Below the pieces are notes generated by a model. That model saw only the letters and a list, made by a program, of their open reading frames with translations, searched no databases and had not been told where the DNA came from. A DNA stretch of 5,504 bases from Gammaproteobacteria bacterium (GTDB lineage: Bacteria; Pseudomonadota; Gammaproteobacteria; SZUA-229), in the NCBI GenBank assembly GCA_015484935.1, contig WFUQ01000179.1, positions 1-5,504 on the forward strand, given 5' to 3'. The position numbers and the translations under genes are program-made. This document shows positions 1 to 5,169 of the stretch, one piece after another (within the stretch, counting starts at the first letter, position 1; each line of letters begins with the position of its first letter).

Positions 1-81
1 ATTCTGGTATTAAGCCTGATAGGTGTAGCTATGGTGGTGGCGATGGCTGCGAGCGAGCTGTTATTCCACCTGTTGTTTTAA
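1..81 (+). CDS. C-terminal end of an unidentified membrane protein (partial)
   Basis: An open frame enters from the left edge and stops at TAA 79-81, leaving 26 residues: a hydrophobic run rich in I, L, V and A (ILVLSLIGVAMVVAMAASEL), then LFHLLF. This is what the last membrane-spanning helix of an integral membrane protein looks like. The reading is only 26 codons, so the family cannot be named. Its position 58 bases ahead of an anchored cytochrome c on the same strand makes a respiratory membrane subunit plausible, but that is inference from context. It could also be a chance open frame. Confidence 0.5.
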   Translation: MLVLSLIGVAMVVAMAASELLFHLLF

Positions 82-139
82 GTCATATTCATCGAATTTT
101 ATTACTTTCACCGACTAGAAATCTGTTACCGTAGCTATT

Positions 140-595
140 GTGAAGAAAGGTGAACGTATATTCTTTTGGGTGTCAGGTGTAATCGCAGTATTGGCGGTGG
201 CATCGGTTGCCGGTCGGTATTCGGCAGATGATGCACCCCGTACAGCACGGGATTATTATGAATGGTCCGATGCAGCCGGTGAAGGCTACAGGCAGTATAA
301 ACAGAATGGATGCAACAGCTGTCATCGGGTTTTGCGTATGGGTGAGGCAGGTGTAGCGCCAGTGCTGGATGGTGAAGGTACCAGACGCAGTGAACAATGG
401 TTGCAGTCATATCTGCAGGATCCTGAGAGCATGGTGCCGGGGTCGGCACATGCTGCTGACAGGATGGGGCCGGATTTTGCCAGATTCGATGCTCAGCAAA
501 AGCACTATTTTGTGAAGTTTCTGGTGAGTTTGAAATCGAATCCCGGATCTTCGAATTACCCTGTGCCGCCATTCAAGCCGCAACAGGAAAACTGA
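140..595 (+). CDS. Membrane-anchored monoheme cytochrome c
   Basis: A 151-residue class I-type cytochrome c, expected to carry electrons on the periplasmic face of the inner membrane. Residues 7-25 form one hydrophobic helix after a basic start (MKKGER), with no obvious cleavage site, so it is probably an uncleaved anchor. The heme site is C58-N-S-C61-H62, preceded by a G..QYKQNGC stretch of the kind seen in NorC and CcoO. It is followed by LDGEGTRRSEQWLQSYLQDP, and Met109 is the likely sixth ligand by alignment with the sister cytochrome at 813-1247. The start is GTG at 140; no good Shine-Dalgarno is visible and no in-frame ATG gives a better protein. The C-terminal tail is rich in Pro, Ser and Asn. 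It lies 17 bases ahead of the small gene at 613, so the two are probably co-transcribed. The partner oxidase or reductase is not in the window, and the exact role is unknown. Confidence 0.88.
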   Translation: MKKGERIFFWVSGVIAVLAVASVAGRYSADDAPRTARDYYEWSDAAGEGYRQYKQNGCNSCHRVLRMGEAGVAPVLDGEGTRRSEQWLQSYLQDPESMVPGSAHAADRMGPDFARFDAQQKHYFVKFLVSLKSNPGSSNYPVPPFKPQQEN

Positions 596-612
596 ATTGT
601 TGGAGAGATGTT

Positions 613-774
613 ATGACCGGTGAAGTACTGATTCCCTATATCTGGGCAGCGACAGGTATCGTTACGTTGATTTTTGTTGTCCTCGGGGTCGCTTGGGCGA
701 GTAAGCATCATCAGTTCGATGAGGATATCTCCAAACAGATCTTTTCCGAAGGTGACGACGAAAGATTCAAGTAG
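613..774 (+). CDS. Small CcoS-like membrane protein
   Basis: A 53-residue protein beginning at ATG 613 with a Shine-Dalgarno GGAGAG at 602-607. Residues 7-29 form one transmembrane helix, followed by a charged cytoplasmic tail. Just after the helix, WASKHHQFDEDISKQIFSE resembles the conserved part of CcoS, the small cbb3 oxidase assembly protein, whose pattern is roughly W....GQFDDLE.PA..IL followed by acidic residues. CcoS is known from the family to be needed for cofactor insertion into cbb3-type oxidases. Here the GQFDDLE core is only partly kept (HQFDED). It sits between two cytochromes c rather than next to ccoI, so it may be a divergent CcoS or a small structural subunit of an oxidase or nitric oxide reductase. 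The gene itself is well supported by its RBS and tight spacing; the family call is tentative. Confidence 0.65.
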   Translation: MTGEVLIPYIWAATGIVTLIFVVLGVAWASKHHQFDEDISKQIFSEGDDERFK

Positions 775-812
775 AGCTGCTACAGCGGTGTTGGTATGGG
801 TAGGAAGCTGAT

Positions 813-1247
813 ATGGCTTTGAGAGCTGGAGAGTGGATAGTAGTCGGCGGTGCGGCGGTGATCATCAGCTTCGCTATCGTCAGCGGTATCATCATCTACA
901 TAAAACCGCCTCCGGTAGAATATGTCTACCTTGAGGATGAAAAATCCATGGTCGGCGAACTGCTCTATCGAAGCCAGGGTTGTGGAGCGTGTCATGAGAT
1001 ATTTGGTAACGGCCCCTCTTTCGGGCCCAAACTGGATGGCGTAGGCAGCAAGCGAAATAAAGAATGGTTGCGTGCTTATCTGCTGAATCCCAGACCGGGT
1101 GTTTCTGAAAAGAAATACCGCTTGAAGATGCAGCCGGTCACGGGTTTGACTGATGCCGAACTGGATTCGCTGGTCGACTATCTGGCAGCCTTGAAGAAAG
1201 CGCCATCAGCCGACAGTAAAGTCGCGACAAGTAAGCAGCATGGCTGA
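813..1247 (+). CDS. Membrane-anchored monoheme cytochrome c (second copy)
   Basis: A 144-residue class I-type cytochrome c with a start at ATG 813 and an AGGA Shine-Dalgarno at 802-805, 7 bases upstream. A hydrophobic helix at residues 8-30 anchors it, followed by KPPPVEY, a proline-rich linker that leads into the periplasmic domain. The heme is bound at C57-G-A-C60-H61, and Met106 in RLKMQP is the likely axial methionine. The helix DAELDSLVDYLAALKK is the usual C-terminal helix of cytochrome c. It shares the layout and many positions of the cytochrome at 140-595 (GC..CH, P.LDG.G..R...WL..YL..P), so the two look like diverged duplicates. Both anchored hemes probably feed the same membrane enzyme or form an electron relay; that is inference. 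It follows the CcoS-like gene by 38 bases and is likely in the same operon. Confidence 0.9.
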   Translation: MALRAGEWIVVGGAAVIISFAIVSGIIIYIKPPPVEYVYLEDEKSMVGELLYRSQGCGACHEIFGNGPSFGPKLDGVGSKRNKEWLRAYLLNPRPGVSEKKYRLKMQPVTGLTDAELDSLVDYLAALKKAPSADSKVATSKQHG

Positions 1248-1316
1248 TTCGGGCTCTTTGCAGGGCGCGTATCAGGTACTATTAATAGATTAATTCTGGT
1301 ATTCTGGTAATAACAC

Positions 1317-1322
1317 AGGAGG
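1317..1322 (+). promoter_or_regulatory. Strong Shine-Dalgarno AGGAGG deciding the start of the 40-residue protein
   Basis: A full AGGAGG lies ahead of two consecutive ATG codons (1325 and 1328). It is 2 bases from the first and 5 bases from the second, so the second ATG is the more likely start. It is one of the two strongest ribosome binding sites in the window and the main evidence that the tiny ORF behind it is translated. Confidence 0.75.
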
Positions 1323-1327
1323 CAATG

Positions 1328-1450
1328 ATGACAGTAGGTATGATGGCGGTAGCCGTATTTGGTCTGGTCGGTGTGATTGCACTGGCGATCGTTCCGTGGC
1401 TCTGTATCGGTACGGGTCTGAAAGATCCGGATCAGGACTACATCAACTAG
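1328..1450 (+). CDS. Small single-span membrane protein, 40 residues
   Basis: A short gene starting at ATG 1328 (or ATG 1325, giving 41 residues) and ending at TAG 1448-1450, behind a consensus AGGAGG. The product begins MTVGMMAV, has one hydrophobic helix at about residues 5-27 ending in VPWLCIG, and a short acidic tail GLKDPDQDYIN. One cysteine lies at the membrane edge. I do not recognise the family. Its size, single helix and position after two cytochromes c suggest a small accessory subunit of a respiratory complex, comparable in kind to CcoQ or other single-helix oxidase subunits, but no sequence motif proves this. It starts 80 bases after the cytochrome at 813-1247 and is followed by a 165-base gap (1451-1615) in which I see neither a gene nor a convincing promoter or terminator. 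Confidence 0.7.
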   Translation: MTVGMMAVAVFGLVGVIALAIVPWLCIGTGLKDPDQDYIN

Positions 1451-1615
1451 GATTACAGCATATCGGGTCGGTTACAGGTAGAGCGATCCGTATTCTCTGT
1501 GCTTTTGGATTCACTGCCAAGGTGGGTCCAGGGGTGTTTTGCTGTATCTGAATAAGTCTATTTTTATTTCTAAAACCGGGGTGTTATCCGGTGTCGGGCG
1601 CGTAGTGGTCGTTAT

Positions 1616-2125
1616 ATGAAAAGATTAAATCTTGCTTTATTTGTGTTCGCGTCAATGTTCATGTTGTCTGCCTGTGATGGTGACCATTTTAAGCTTGAGC
1701 TGGCAAAGGGTGGCGTCGTGCCTTCCAGTGCCAACAAGATTGAAAGTGATGTCGAATCGTGGAAAGAAGTCTGTTCCATGGATATCCGCGACGACCTGCA
1801 TAAGTGGCGCATCTCTGATCTACGCGCAGCCAACAAACCTTTCCTTGTCGTCTTCGGTACTCCTCAACATTGCACCATGTGCGTCGACCAGCTCGTGCGT
1901 GTGTCCGGTCTTCAGGAAAAATACGGCGATCGTTTTGCTTTCCTGCATTCTGATGGCTATCGTGAGAACCCGATATGGGTGGACTGGGGCATAAAGGGTG
2001 AGCCGTGGACGTTCATAGTCGATGGCAAAGGCAAAGTTCGTGAAGTCTTCCCTGGCCCGACAGATGTGGCTCTGATGGAAGCTGAAGTCGAGAAACTGCT
2101 GGCTGAACAGGCGCAGGGCAGTTGA
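1616..2125 (+). CDS. Thioredoxin-fold lipoprotein with CTMC motif
   Basis: A 169-residue predicted lipoprotein. The signal peptide MKRLNLALFVFASMFMLSAC ends in lipobox LSAC with Cys20 as the lipid-bearing residue, so it is a substrate for the Lgt encoded just downstream. Asp at position +2 is the inner-membrane retention signal known from E. coli. The mature part is thioredoxin-like: a beta strand FLVVFGTP, the CxxC site C86-T-M-C89, and KGEPWTFIVDGKGKVREVFPG, which contains the cis-proline (P130) and the following strand-turn-strand. A further cysteine is at 53. The likely role is periplasmic thiol-disulfide or metal-related chemistry for the cytochrome or oxidase complex encoded around it, comparable to TlpA or ResA helpers, but the specific role is inferred. 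The start ATG has no clear Shine-Dalgarno; the signal peptide fixes it. Confidence 0.85.
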   Translation: MKRLNLALFVFASMFMLSACDGDHFKLELAKGGVVPSSANKIESDVESWKEVCSMDIRDDLHKWRISDLRAANKPFLVVFGTPQHCTMCVDQLVRVSGLQEKYGDRFAFLHSDGYRENPIWVDWGIKGEPWTFIVDGKGKVREVFPGPTDVALMEAEVEKLLAEQAQGS

Positions 2126-2136
2126 GTCAGCCGGGC

Positions 2137-2526
2137 ATGAAAAATCGTCTCCTCTCGTTTCTGATTCTGTTGTTGCCTGCATTCGACGTGCTGGCAGAGA
2201 AGGGTGATTACACCTATGTCAAGTCGTCACTGGCATTCCCCTGGTTCATGTTCTTTGTTTTCTTTGCAATGATCATGATTCCTTTCATACTGGTTATCGC
2301 GCTCGCGTGGCGGAAATCCCGTACTGAAGAGGACGCAGATACATCAGTGCCACAGTCAGAAGAACCCGTGCGGGGCACCTGGTTCCACCGTGTCGCCCTG
2401 CCGTCGATACTGGCTGTCGTGGCAGTCTTTTCTGTACTGCTGGTACTCAATGCATATGAGGCGATGGATCTGATGGAGGCATTCGGTACGGCTGCACCGA
2501 CCATGCTCAACGCCAGACCCGAATAG
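2137..2526 (+). CDS. Two-span membrane protein with signal peptide, unknown function
   Basis: A 129-residue protein I do not recognise. The chosen start, ATG 2137, gives a typical signal peptide (MKNRLLSFLILLLPAFDVLA, probable cleavage after ALA-like VLA at residue 20). An alternative TTG at 2122 would overlap the stop of the thioredoxin-like gene and put five extra residues in front of the signal peptide. The mature protein has one very aromatic helix, about residues 30-58 (FPWFMFFVFFAMIMIPF), a cytoplasmic loop starting WRKSR and rich in acidic residues, a second helix at about 88-109, and a short periplasmic tail ending NARPE. It begins 11 bases after the lipoprotein gene, so the pair is surely co-transcribed and may act together at the membrane. 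The function is not shown by any motif. Confidence 0.75.
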   Translation: MKNRLLSFLILLLPAFDVLAEKGDYTYVKSSLAFPWFMFFVFFAMIMIPFILVIALAWRKSRTEEDADTSVPQSEEPVRGTWFHRVALPSILAVVAVFSVLLVLNAYEAMDLMEAFGTAAPTMLNARPE

Positions 2527-2603
2527 AGTCATACTCGACTCGTTACGATTTAAGTCGGTTTTCCCGTTATTTTCCTGTACGGTTTCCAGTAGTATGCTTG
2601 TCC

Positions 2604-3410
2604 ATGATTGCTTACCCAGAAATTGACCCGGTTGCGGTTGCGCTCGGTCCGATAAAAGTCCACTGGTATGGTCTGATGTATCTGGCCGGGTTCATCGGAG
2701 CGTGGATCTACGGTGTACAACGGACCAAGCGTGCGGATATCAACTGGACACGTAAACAGGTCGAAGATGTCATATTCTACGGCGCACTGGGTGTCGTGCT
2801 GGGTGGCCGAATCGGCTACACCTTTTTCTATAATTTTTCCGGTTTCATCGATAATCCCGTTTCTATTTTTTATATCTGGCAGGGCGGCATGTCGTTTCAT
2901 GGTGGCATGCTGGGTGTGTTTACCGGTCTGTATCTGTTCGGTCGCAACAACGGTATGAGCTTTTTTCAGGTGTCCGATTTCATCGCACCGTGGGTACCTA
3001 TCGGGCTGGGTGCAGGGCGTATCGGCAACTTCATCAATATGGAGCTACCGGGCAGGTCTGTCGAAACGATGATTCCATGGGCGCTGGATTATGGTGACCA
3101 CATCGCCAGACACCCGTCATCCTTGTATCAGGCATTGACCGAAGGGCTGCTACTGTTCGTCATCCTGTGGTGGTACTCCAGAAAACCCCGTCCACTGATG
3201 GCGGTCTCAGCAGCTTTCATGTTCTTCTATGGCAGTTTCCGGTTCACCACCGAGTTTTTCCGGACACCGGATGCCCAGCTCGGCTTCATCGCGTTCGACT
3301 GGCTGACCATGGGGCAGCTGTTGTCTCTACCGATGATCCTCTTCGGCATCGTGGTTTATTACCTTGCGGTGAAGAACACGGGTTCGCAAATGGACGCTAA
3401 TAAACGCTAA
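2604..3410 (+). CDS. lgt: Prolipoprotein diacylglyceryl transferase Lgt
   Basis: Lgt transfers diacylglycerol from phosphatidylglycerol to the lipobox cysteine of prolipoproteins in the inner membrane, the first step of lipoprotein maturation. With ATG 2604 the protein is 268 residues, close to the family norm; a TTG at 2598 would add two. Family landmarks in order: HWYGLMYL (20-27), GGRIGY (67-72), MSFHGG with the essential-type His99, [10 protein letters not shown], the Lgt signature [18 protein letters not shown] with Arg139, RHPSSLYQ (169-176), and EFFRTPDAQ with Arg220, matching E. coli H103, R143 and R239. About seven hydrophobic helices are present. No clear Shine-Dalgarno is visible. 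It starts 77 bases after the previous gene. The last codons (QMDANKR and stop) are made by the palindromic element at 3384-3554. In E. coli lgt also lies directly ahead of thyA. Confidence 0.98.
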   Translation: MIAYPEIDPVAVALGPIKVHWYGLMYLAGFIGAWIYGVQRTKRADINWTRKQVEDVIFYGALGVVLGGRIGYTFFYNFSGFIDNPVSIFYIWQGGMSFHGGMLGVFTGLYLFGRNNGMSFFQVSDFIAPWVPIGLGAGRIGNFINMELPGRSVETMIPWALDYGDHIARHPSSLYQALTEGLLLFVILWWYSRKPRPLMAVSAAFMFFYGSFRFTTEFFRTPDAQLGFIAFDWLTMGQLLSLPMILFGIVVYYLAVKNTGSQMDANKR

Positions 3411-3554
3411 TAGGGCAAATACAGATTCTTGCCGCGAACAACGCGAAGGTCGCCAGGGTGTTAAAAACAAAAAAGATTTTTTCGCGTATTTTGCGTTATT
3501 CGCGGCTAAAAGTTCTTTAAGGTTTATTTGCGTGTATTGGCGTTCATTTGCGGA
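3384..3554 (+). repeat. Large imperfect palindromic repeat element, copy 1
   Basis: A 171-bp imperfect inverted repeat that is closely matched by the element at 4405-4563; the stretch 3411-3511 is nearly identical in both. Outer arms: TCGCAAATGGACGC at the left and its near complement ending GTTCATTTGCGGA at the right. Inner arms: GCCGCGAA (3431-3438) with TTCGCGGC (3499-3506), and AACGC (3440-3444) with GCGTT (3493-3497). The centre is AAAAAA GA TTTTTT at 3469-3482. It overlaps the end of lgt and reaches to within 25 bases of the thyA start. No ORF, transposase or flanking target duplication is seen, so it is a non-coding interspersed element, MITE-like or REP-like in character. In RNA it would fold into a long hairpin that could affect lgt mRNA ends or read-through into thyA. 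Confidence 0.9.
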
Positions 3555-3570
3555 CCAGATATTTTATAAT
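3543..3570 (+). promoter_or_regulatory. Candidate thyA promoter with consensus TATAAT
   Basis: A perfect -10 box TATAAT lies at 3565-3570. A weak -35 (TTCATT at 3543-3548, 16-base spacing) comes from the right arm of the palindromic element. Seven bases after the -10 box falls exactly on the A of the thyA ATG at 3577, so a transcript started here would have no 5' leader. The sequence between the box and the ATG (CCTCAC) has no Shine-Dalgarno. The -10 match is clear; promoter activity is inferred. Confidence 0.45.
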
Positions 3571-3576
3571 CCTCAC

Positions 3577-4386
3577 ATGCAACAATACCTCGATCTAATG
3601 CGCCATGTGCGTGAACACGGTGACCGGAAGGAAGACCGGACCGGTACCGGGACGCTGTCAGTTTTCGGTTATCAGATGCGGTTTGATCTGAGCGAAGGCT
3701 TCCCGCTGGTGACCACGAAGAAGTGTCACCTCAAGTCCATCATCCATGAATTACTGTGGTTTCTGACTGGCGATACCAATATCAGATACTTACAGGATAA
3801 TGGTGTCCGTATCTGGAATGAATGGGCAGATGAAGAGGGGAATCTGGGGCCGGTCTACGGTTACCAGTGGCGTAACTGGCCTCGTGTCGGTAAGGACGGG
3901 GCAGACGGTACACACGTGGACCAGATCAGCCAGATCATCGACCAGATAAAAAATACCCCGGATTCACGCCGTATCATCGTCAATGCCTGGAACGTCGGTG
4001 AGATCGAAAACATGGCGCTGCCGCCGTGTCATATGATGTTCCAGTTCTATGTGGCGAACGGGAGATTGTCCTGTCAGCTGTATCAGCGCAGTGCTGATAT
4101 CTTCCTCGGCGTACCATTCAATATCGCGTCGTATGCCCTGTTGACCATGATGGTGGCACAGGTGTGCGACCTGCAGCCGGGCGATTTCGTGCACACCCTC
4201 GGCGATGCGCATCTGTACGCCAACCACCTGGAACAGGCAGATGAACAGCTCGGTCGCAAGCCTTTTCCGTTACCCGTGATGAAGATCAACCCGGATGTGA
4301 AATCGATATTCGACTTCAAGTTCGAGGATTTTGAACTGGTCGGTTATGAGGCGCATCCGCATATTAAAGCAGCGGTAGCGGTTTGA
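3577..4386 (+). CDS. thyA: Thymidylate synthase ThyA
   Basis: ThyA methylates dUMP to dTMP in the cytoplasm using 5,10-methylene-THF, which becomes dihydrofolate. The 269-residue protein follows E. coli ThyA (264) almost along its length. Landmarks: [17 protein letters not shown] with the phosphate-binding Arg21, [29 protein letters not shown], the DSRRII pair of arginines at 131-132, the catalytic Cys151 in [33 protein letters not shown], and the C-terminal HIKAAVAV. A five-residue insertion (about 104-112, GKDGADG) accounts for the extra length. The open frame reaches upstream to a GTG at 3532, but those 15 codons are repeat sequence and absent from the family, so ATG 3577, which gives the usual MQQYLDLM start, is preferred. 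No Shine-Dalgarno precedes it. Palindromic elements lie on both sides. Confidence 0.98.
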   Translation: MQQYLDLMRHVREHGDRKEDRTGTGTLSVFGYQMRFDLSEGFPLVTTKKCHLKSIIHELLWFLTGDTNIRYLQDNGVRIWNEWADEEGNLGPVYGYQWRNWPRVGKDGADGTHVDQISQIIDQIKNTPDSRRIIVNAWNVGEIENMALPPCHMMFQFYVANGRLSCQLYQRSADIFLGVPFNIASYALLTMMVAQVCDLQPGDFVHTLGDAHLYANHLEQADEQLGRKPFPLPVMKINPDVKSIFDFKFEDFELVGYEAHPHIKAAVAV

Positions 4387-4404
4387 GAGAGTGAAGAATA
4401 TCAG

Positions 4405-4563
4405 TCCGCCAATGAACGCGAATAAACGCAAATAGGGCAAATACAAATTTTTGCCGCGAAGAACGCGAAGGACGCCAGGGGTTAAAAACAAAAAAGATTT
4501 TTTCGCGTATTTTGCGTTCTTCGCGGCTAAAAGTTTTTAGATTTATTAGCGTATATTTGCGGA
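4405..4563 (+). repeat. Large imperfect palindromic repeat element, copy 2
   Basis: A 159-bp copy of the element at 3384-3554, filling most of the thyA-folA gap. The outer arms begin TCCGCCAATGAACGCG and end ATATTTGCGGA. The inner stem is a perfect 14-bp match, GCCGCGAAGAACGC (4453-4466) with GCGTTCTTCGCGGC (4514-4527), around the same A6-GA-T6 centre. Copy 1 differs at two stem positions (3439 and 3498), so copy 2 keeps the better palindrome. Its right arm is about one 10-bp unit shorter than that of copy 1. It starts 18 bases after the thyA stop and ends 36 bases before folA. No coding capacity. A long hairpin in thyA mRNA is expected; effects on stability or read-through are inferred. Confidence 0.9.
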
Positions 4564-4599
4564 TAACGTTTTAAGTTTTTATCAGGAAATCCCCAACTC

Positions 4600-5079
4600 A
4601 TGATGATTTCAATGATCGCGGCGATGGACCGGAATCGTCTCATCGGTAATAACAATCAACTACCCTGGCATCTGCCGGCTGACTTCGCACATTTCAAAGC
4701 CGTTACCATGGGCAAGCCCATCGTGATGGGACGCAAGACGTTTGATTCTATCGGCAAACCCTTACCGGGTAGGATGAATATCGTGCTCAGTCGTCAGGTG
4801 GATCTTGAGATCGACGGTGTGATATGTGTGAACAGTTTCGAGCAGGCGGTTCAGGCGGCTGAAGGGGCAGATGAGATCATGGTGATAGGCGGCAGCACCA
4901 TCTATGAGATGCTGATGCCGCGGTGTGATCGTCTGTATATCACCCATGTGCAGGCAACATTTGAGGGCGATGCCTGGTTTCCGGATATTGATGAAGCCTG
5001 GCGGAAGGTGGACAGCAGGCCGTGCCCGGCAGATGAGGCGAACCGGTATGACTGTGAGTATGCGATCTACGAAAGATAA
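4600..5079 (+). CDS. folA: Dihydrofolate reductase FolA
   Basis: FolA reduces dihydrofolate to THF with NADPH, restoring the cofactor consumed by ThyA, encoded just upstream. The protein is 159 residues, the same as E. coli FolA, and matches it throughout: ISMIAAMDRNRLIG, LPWHLPADFAHFK with the active-site Asp28 (E. coli D27), GRKTFDSIGKPLPGR with T47 and Arg58 (NADPH and folate contacts), the VIGG loop with G97-G98 and Tyr102, and YITHV with T115. Position 29 is Phe and position 21 is Leu where E. coli has Leu28 and Met20, changes common in other bacterial enzymes. ATG 4600 and ATG 4603 are both possible; the second matches the E. coli N-terminus. AGGA at 4584-4587 is a somewhat distant Shine-Dalgarno. 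No feature of plasmid-type trimethoprim-resistant DHFR was noted; this is the chromosomal type. Confidence 0.97.
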   Translation: MMISMIAAMDRNRLIGNNNQLPWHLPADFAHFKAVTMGKPIVMGRKTFDSIGKPLPGRMNIVLSRQVDLEIDGVICVNSFEQAVQAAEGADEIMVIGGSTIYEMLMPRCDRLYITHVQATFEGDAWFPDIDEAWRKVDSRPCPADEANRYDCEYAIYER

Positions 5080-5100
5080 TGTATCTCGGTTGAACTTTTC

Positions 5101-5161
5101 GGCCGGAGGTGGCTCTTAATGTTCAGATTATTTCATTATTCCTCCTCTGGCCTTCGGGCCA
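5101..5161 (+). promoter_or_regulatory. Two mutually exclusive hairpins after folA
   Basis: GGCCGGAGGTGG (5101-5112) can pair with CCTCCTCTGGCC (5141-5152): 12 positions with one G-U and one T-T mismatch. The last five bases of that partner, TGGCC (5148-5152), also form a 5-bp stem with GGCCA (5157-5161) closed by the very stable C(UUCG)G tetraloop. Both cannot form at once. The first hairpin buries the GGAGGT Shine-Dalgarno of the short ORF at 5119. The pairing is visible in the sequence; a regulatory use, or a small RNA made from the folA 3' end, is inference. Confidence 0.4.
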
Positions 5162-5169
5162 ACCCCTGA
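5119..5169 (+). CDS. Possible 16-residue peptide ORF after folA
   Basis: ATG 5119 lies 8 bases behind a perfect GGAGGT (5105-5110) and opens a 16-codon frame, MFRLFHYSSSGLRANP, that stops at TGA 5167-5169, one base before the terminator hairpin. The start context is better than that of thyA, lgt or folA. The ORF is too short for composition to help, and no family is recognised. Placement directly ahead of a terminator recalls a leader peptide, but no + strand gene follows in the window, only the convergent apaH. It may be a real small protein, part of an RNA structure or a chance ORF. Confidence 0.3.
   Translation: MFRLFHYSSSGLRANP

Noticed and set aside
135..572. Long minus-strand open frame opposite the first cytochrome c
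   Set aside because: It lies fully antisense to a well-supported cytochrome c and encodes a His-, Pro- and Cys-rich protein with no recognisable domain, typical of a shadow frame.
1293..1308. Tandem ATTCTGGT ATTCTGGT ahead of the 40-residue protein, with a TGGTATTCT resembling an extended -10 box
   Set aside because: Only two 8-bp units and no credible -35 box; not enough to call an operator or promoter.
1575..1592. Short hairpin ACCGG/CCGGT before the lipoprotein gene
   Set aside because: The stem is only 5 bp and is not followed by a T run, so it is neither a terminator nor a supported riboswitch.
2122..2136. TTG start for the two-span membrane protein overlapping the previous stop codon
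   Set aside because: It would place MSQPG in front of a normal signal peptide; ATG 2137 gives a standard basic N-terminus and hydrophobic core.
2526..2541. GAGTC/GACTC inverted repeat after the two-span protein
   Set aside because: Five base pairs with no T run; likely chance.
2598..2603. TTG start for lgt
   Set aside because: It adds only two residues and has no better ribosome binding site than ATG 2604; it cannot be ruled out.
3532..3576. 15-codon N-terminal extension of thyA from GTG 3532
   Set aside because: The extension is encoded by the palindromic repeat, has no ribosome binding site, and has no counterpart in the E. coli ThyA sequence, which begins at the residue matching ATG 3577.
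5090..5120. TTGAAC as a -35 box for the short ORF after folA
   Set aside because: The best -10 (CTTAAT) is 19 bases away and would start transcription inside or after the ATG at 5119.
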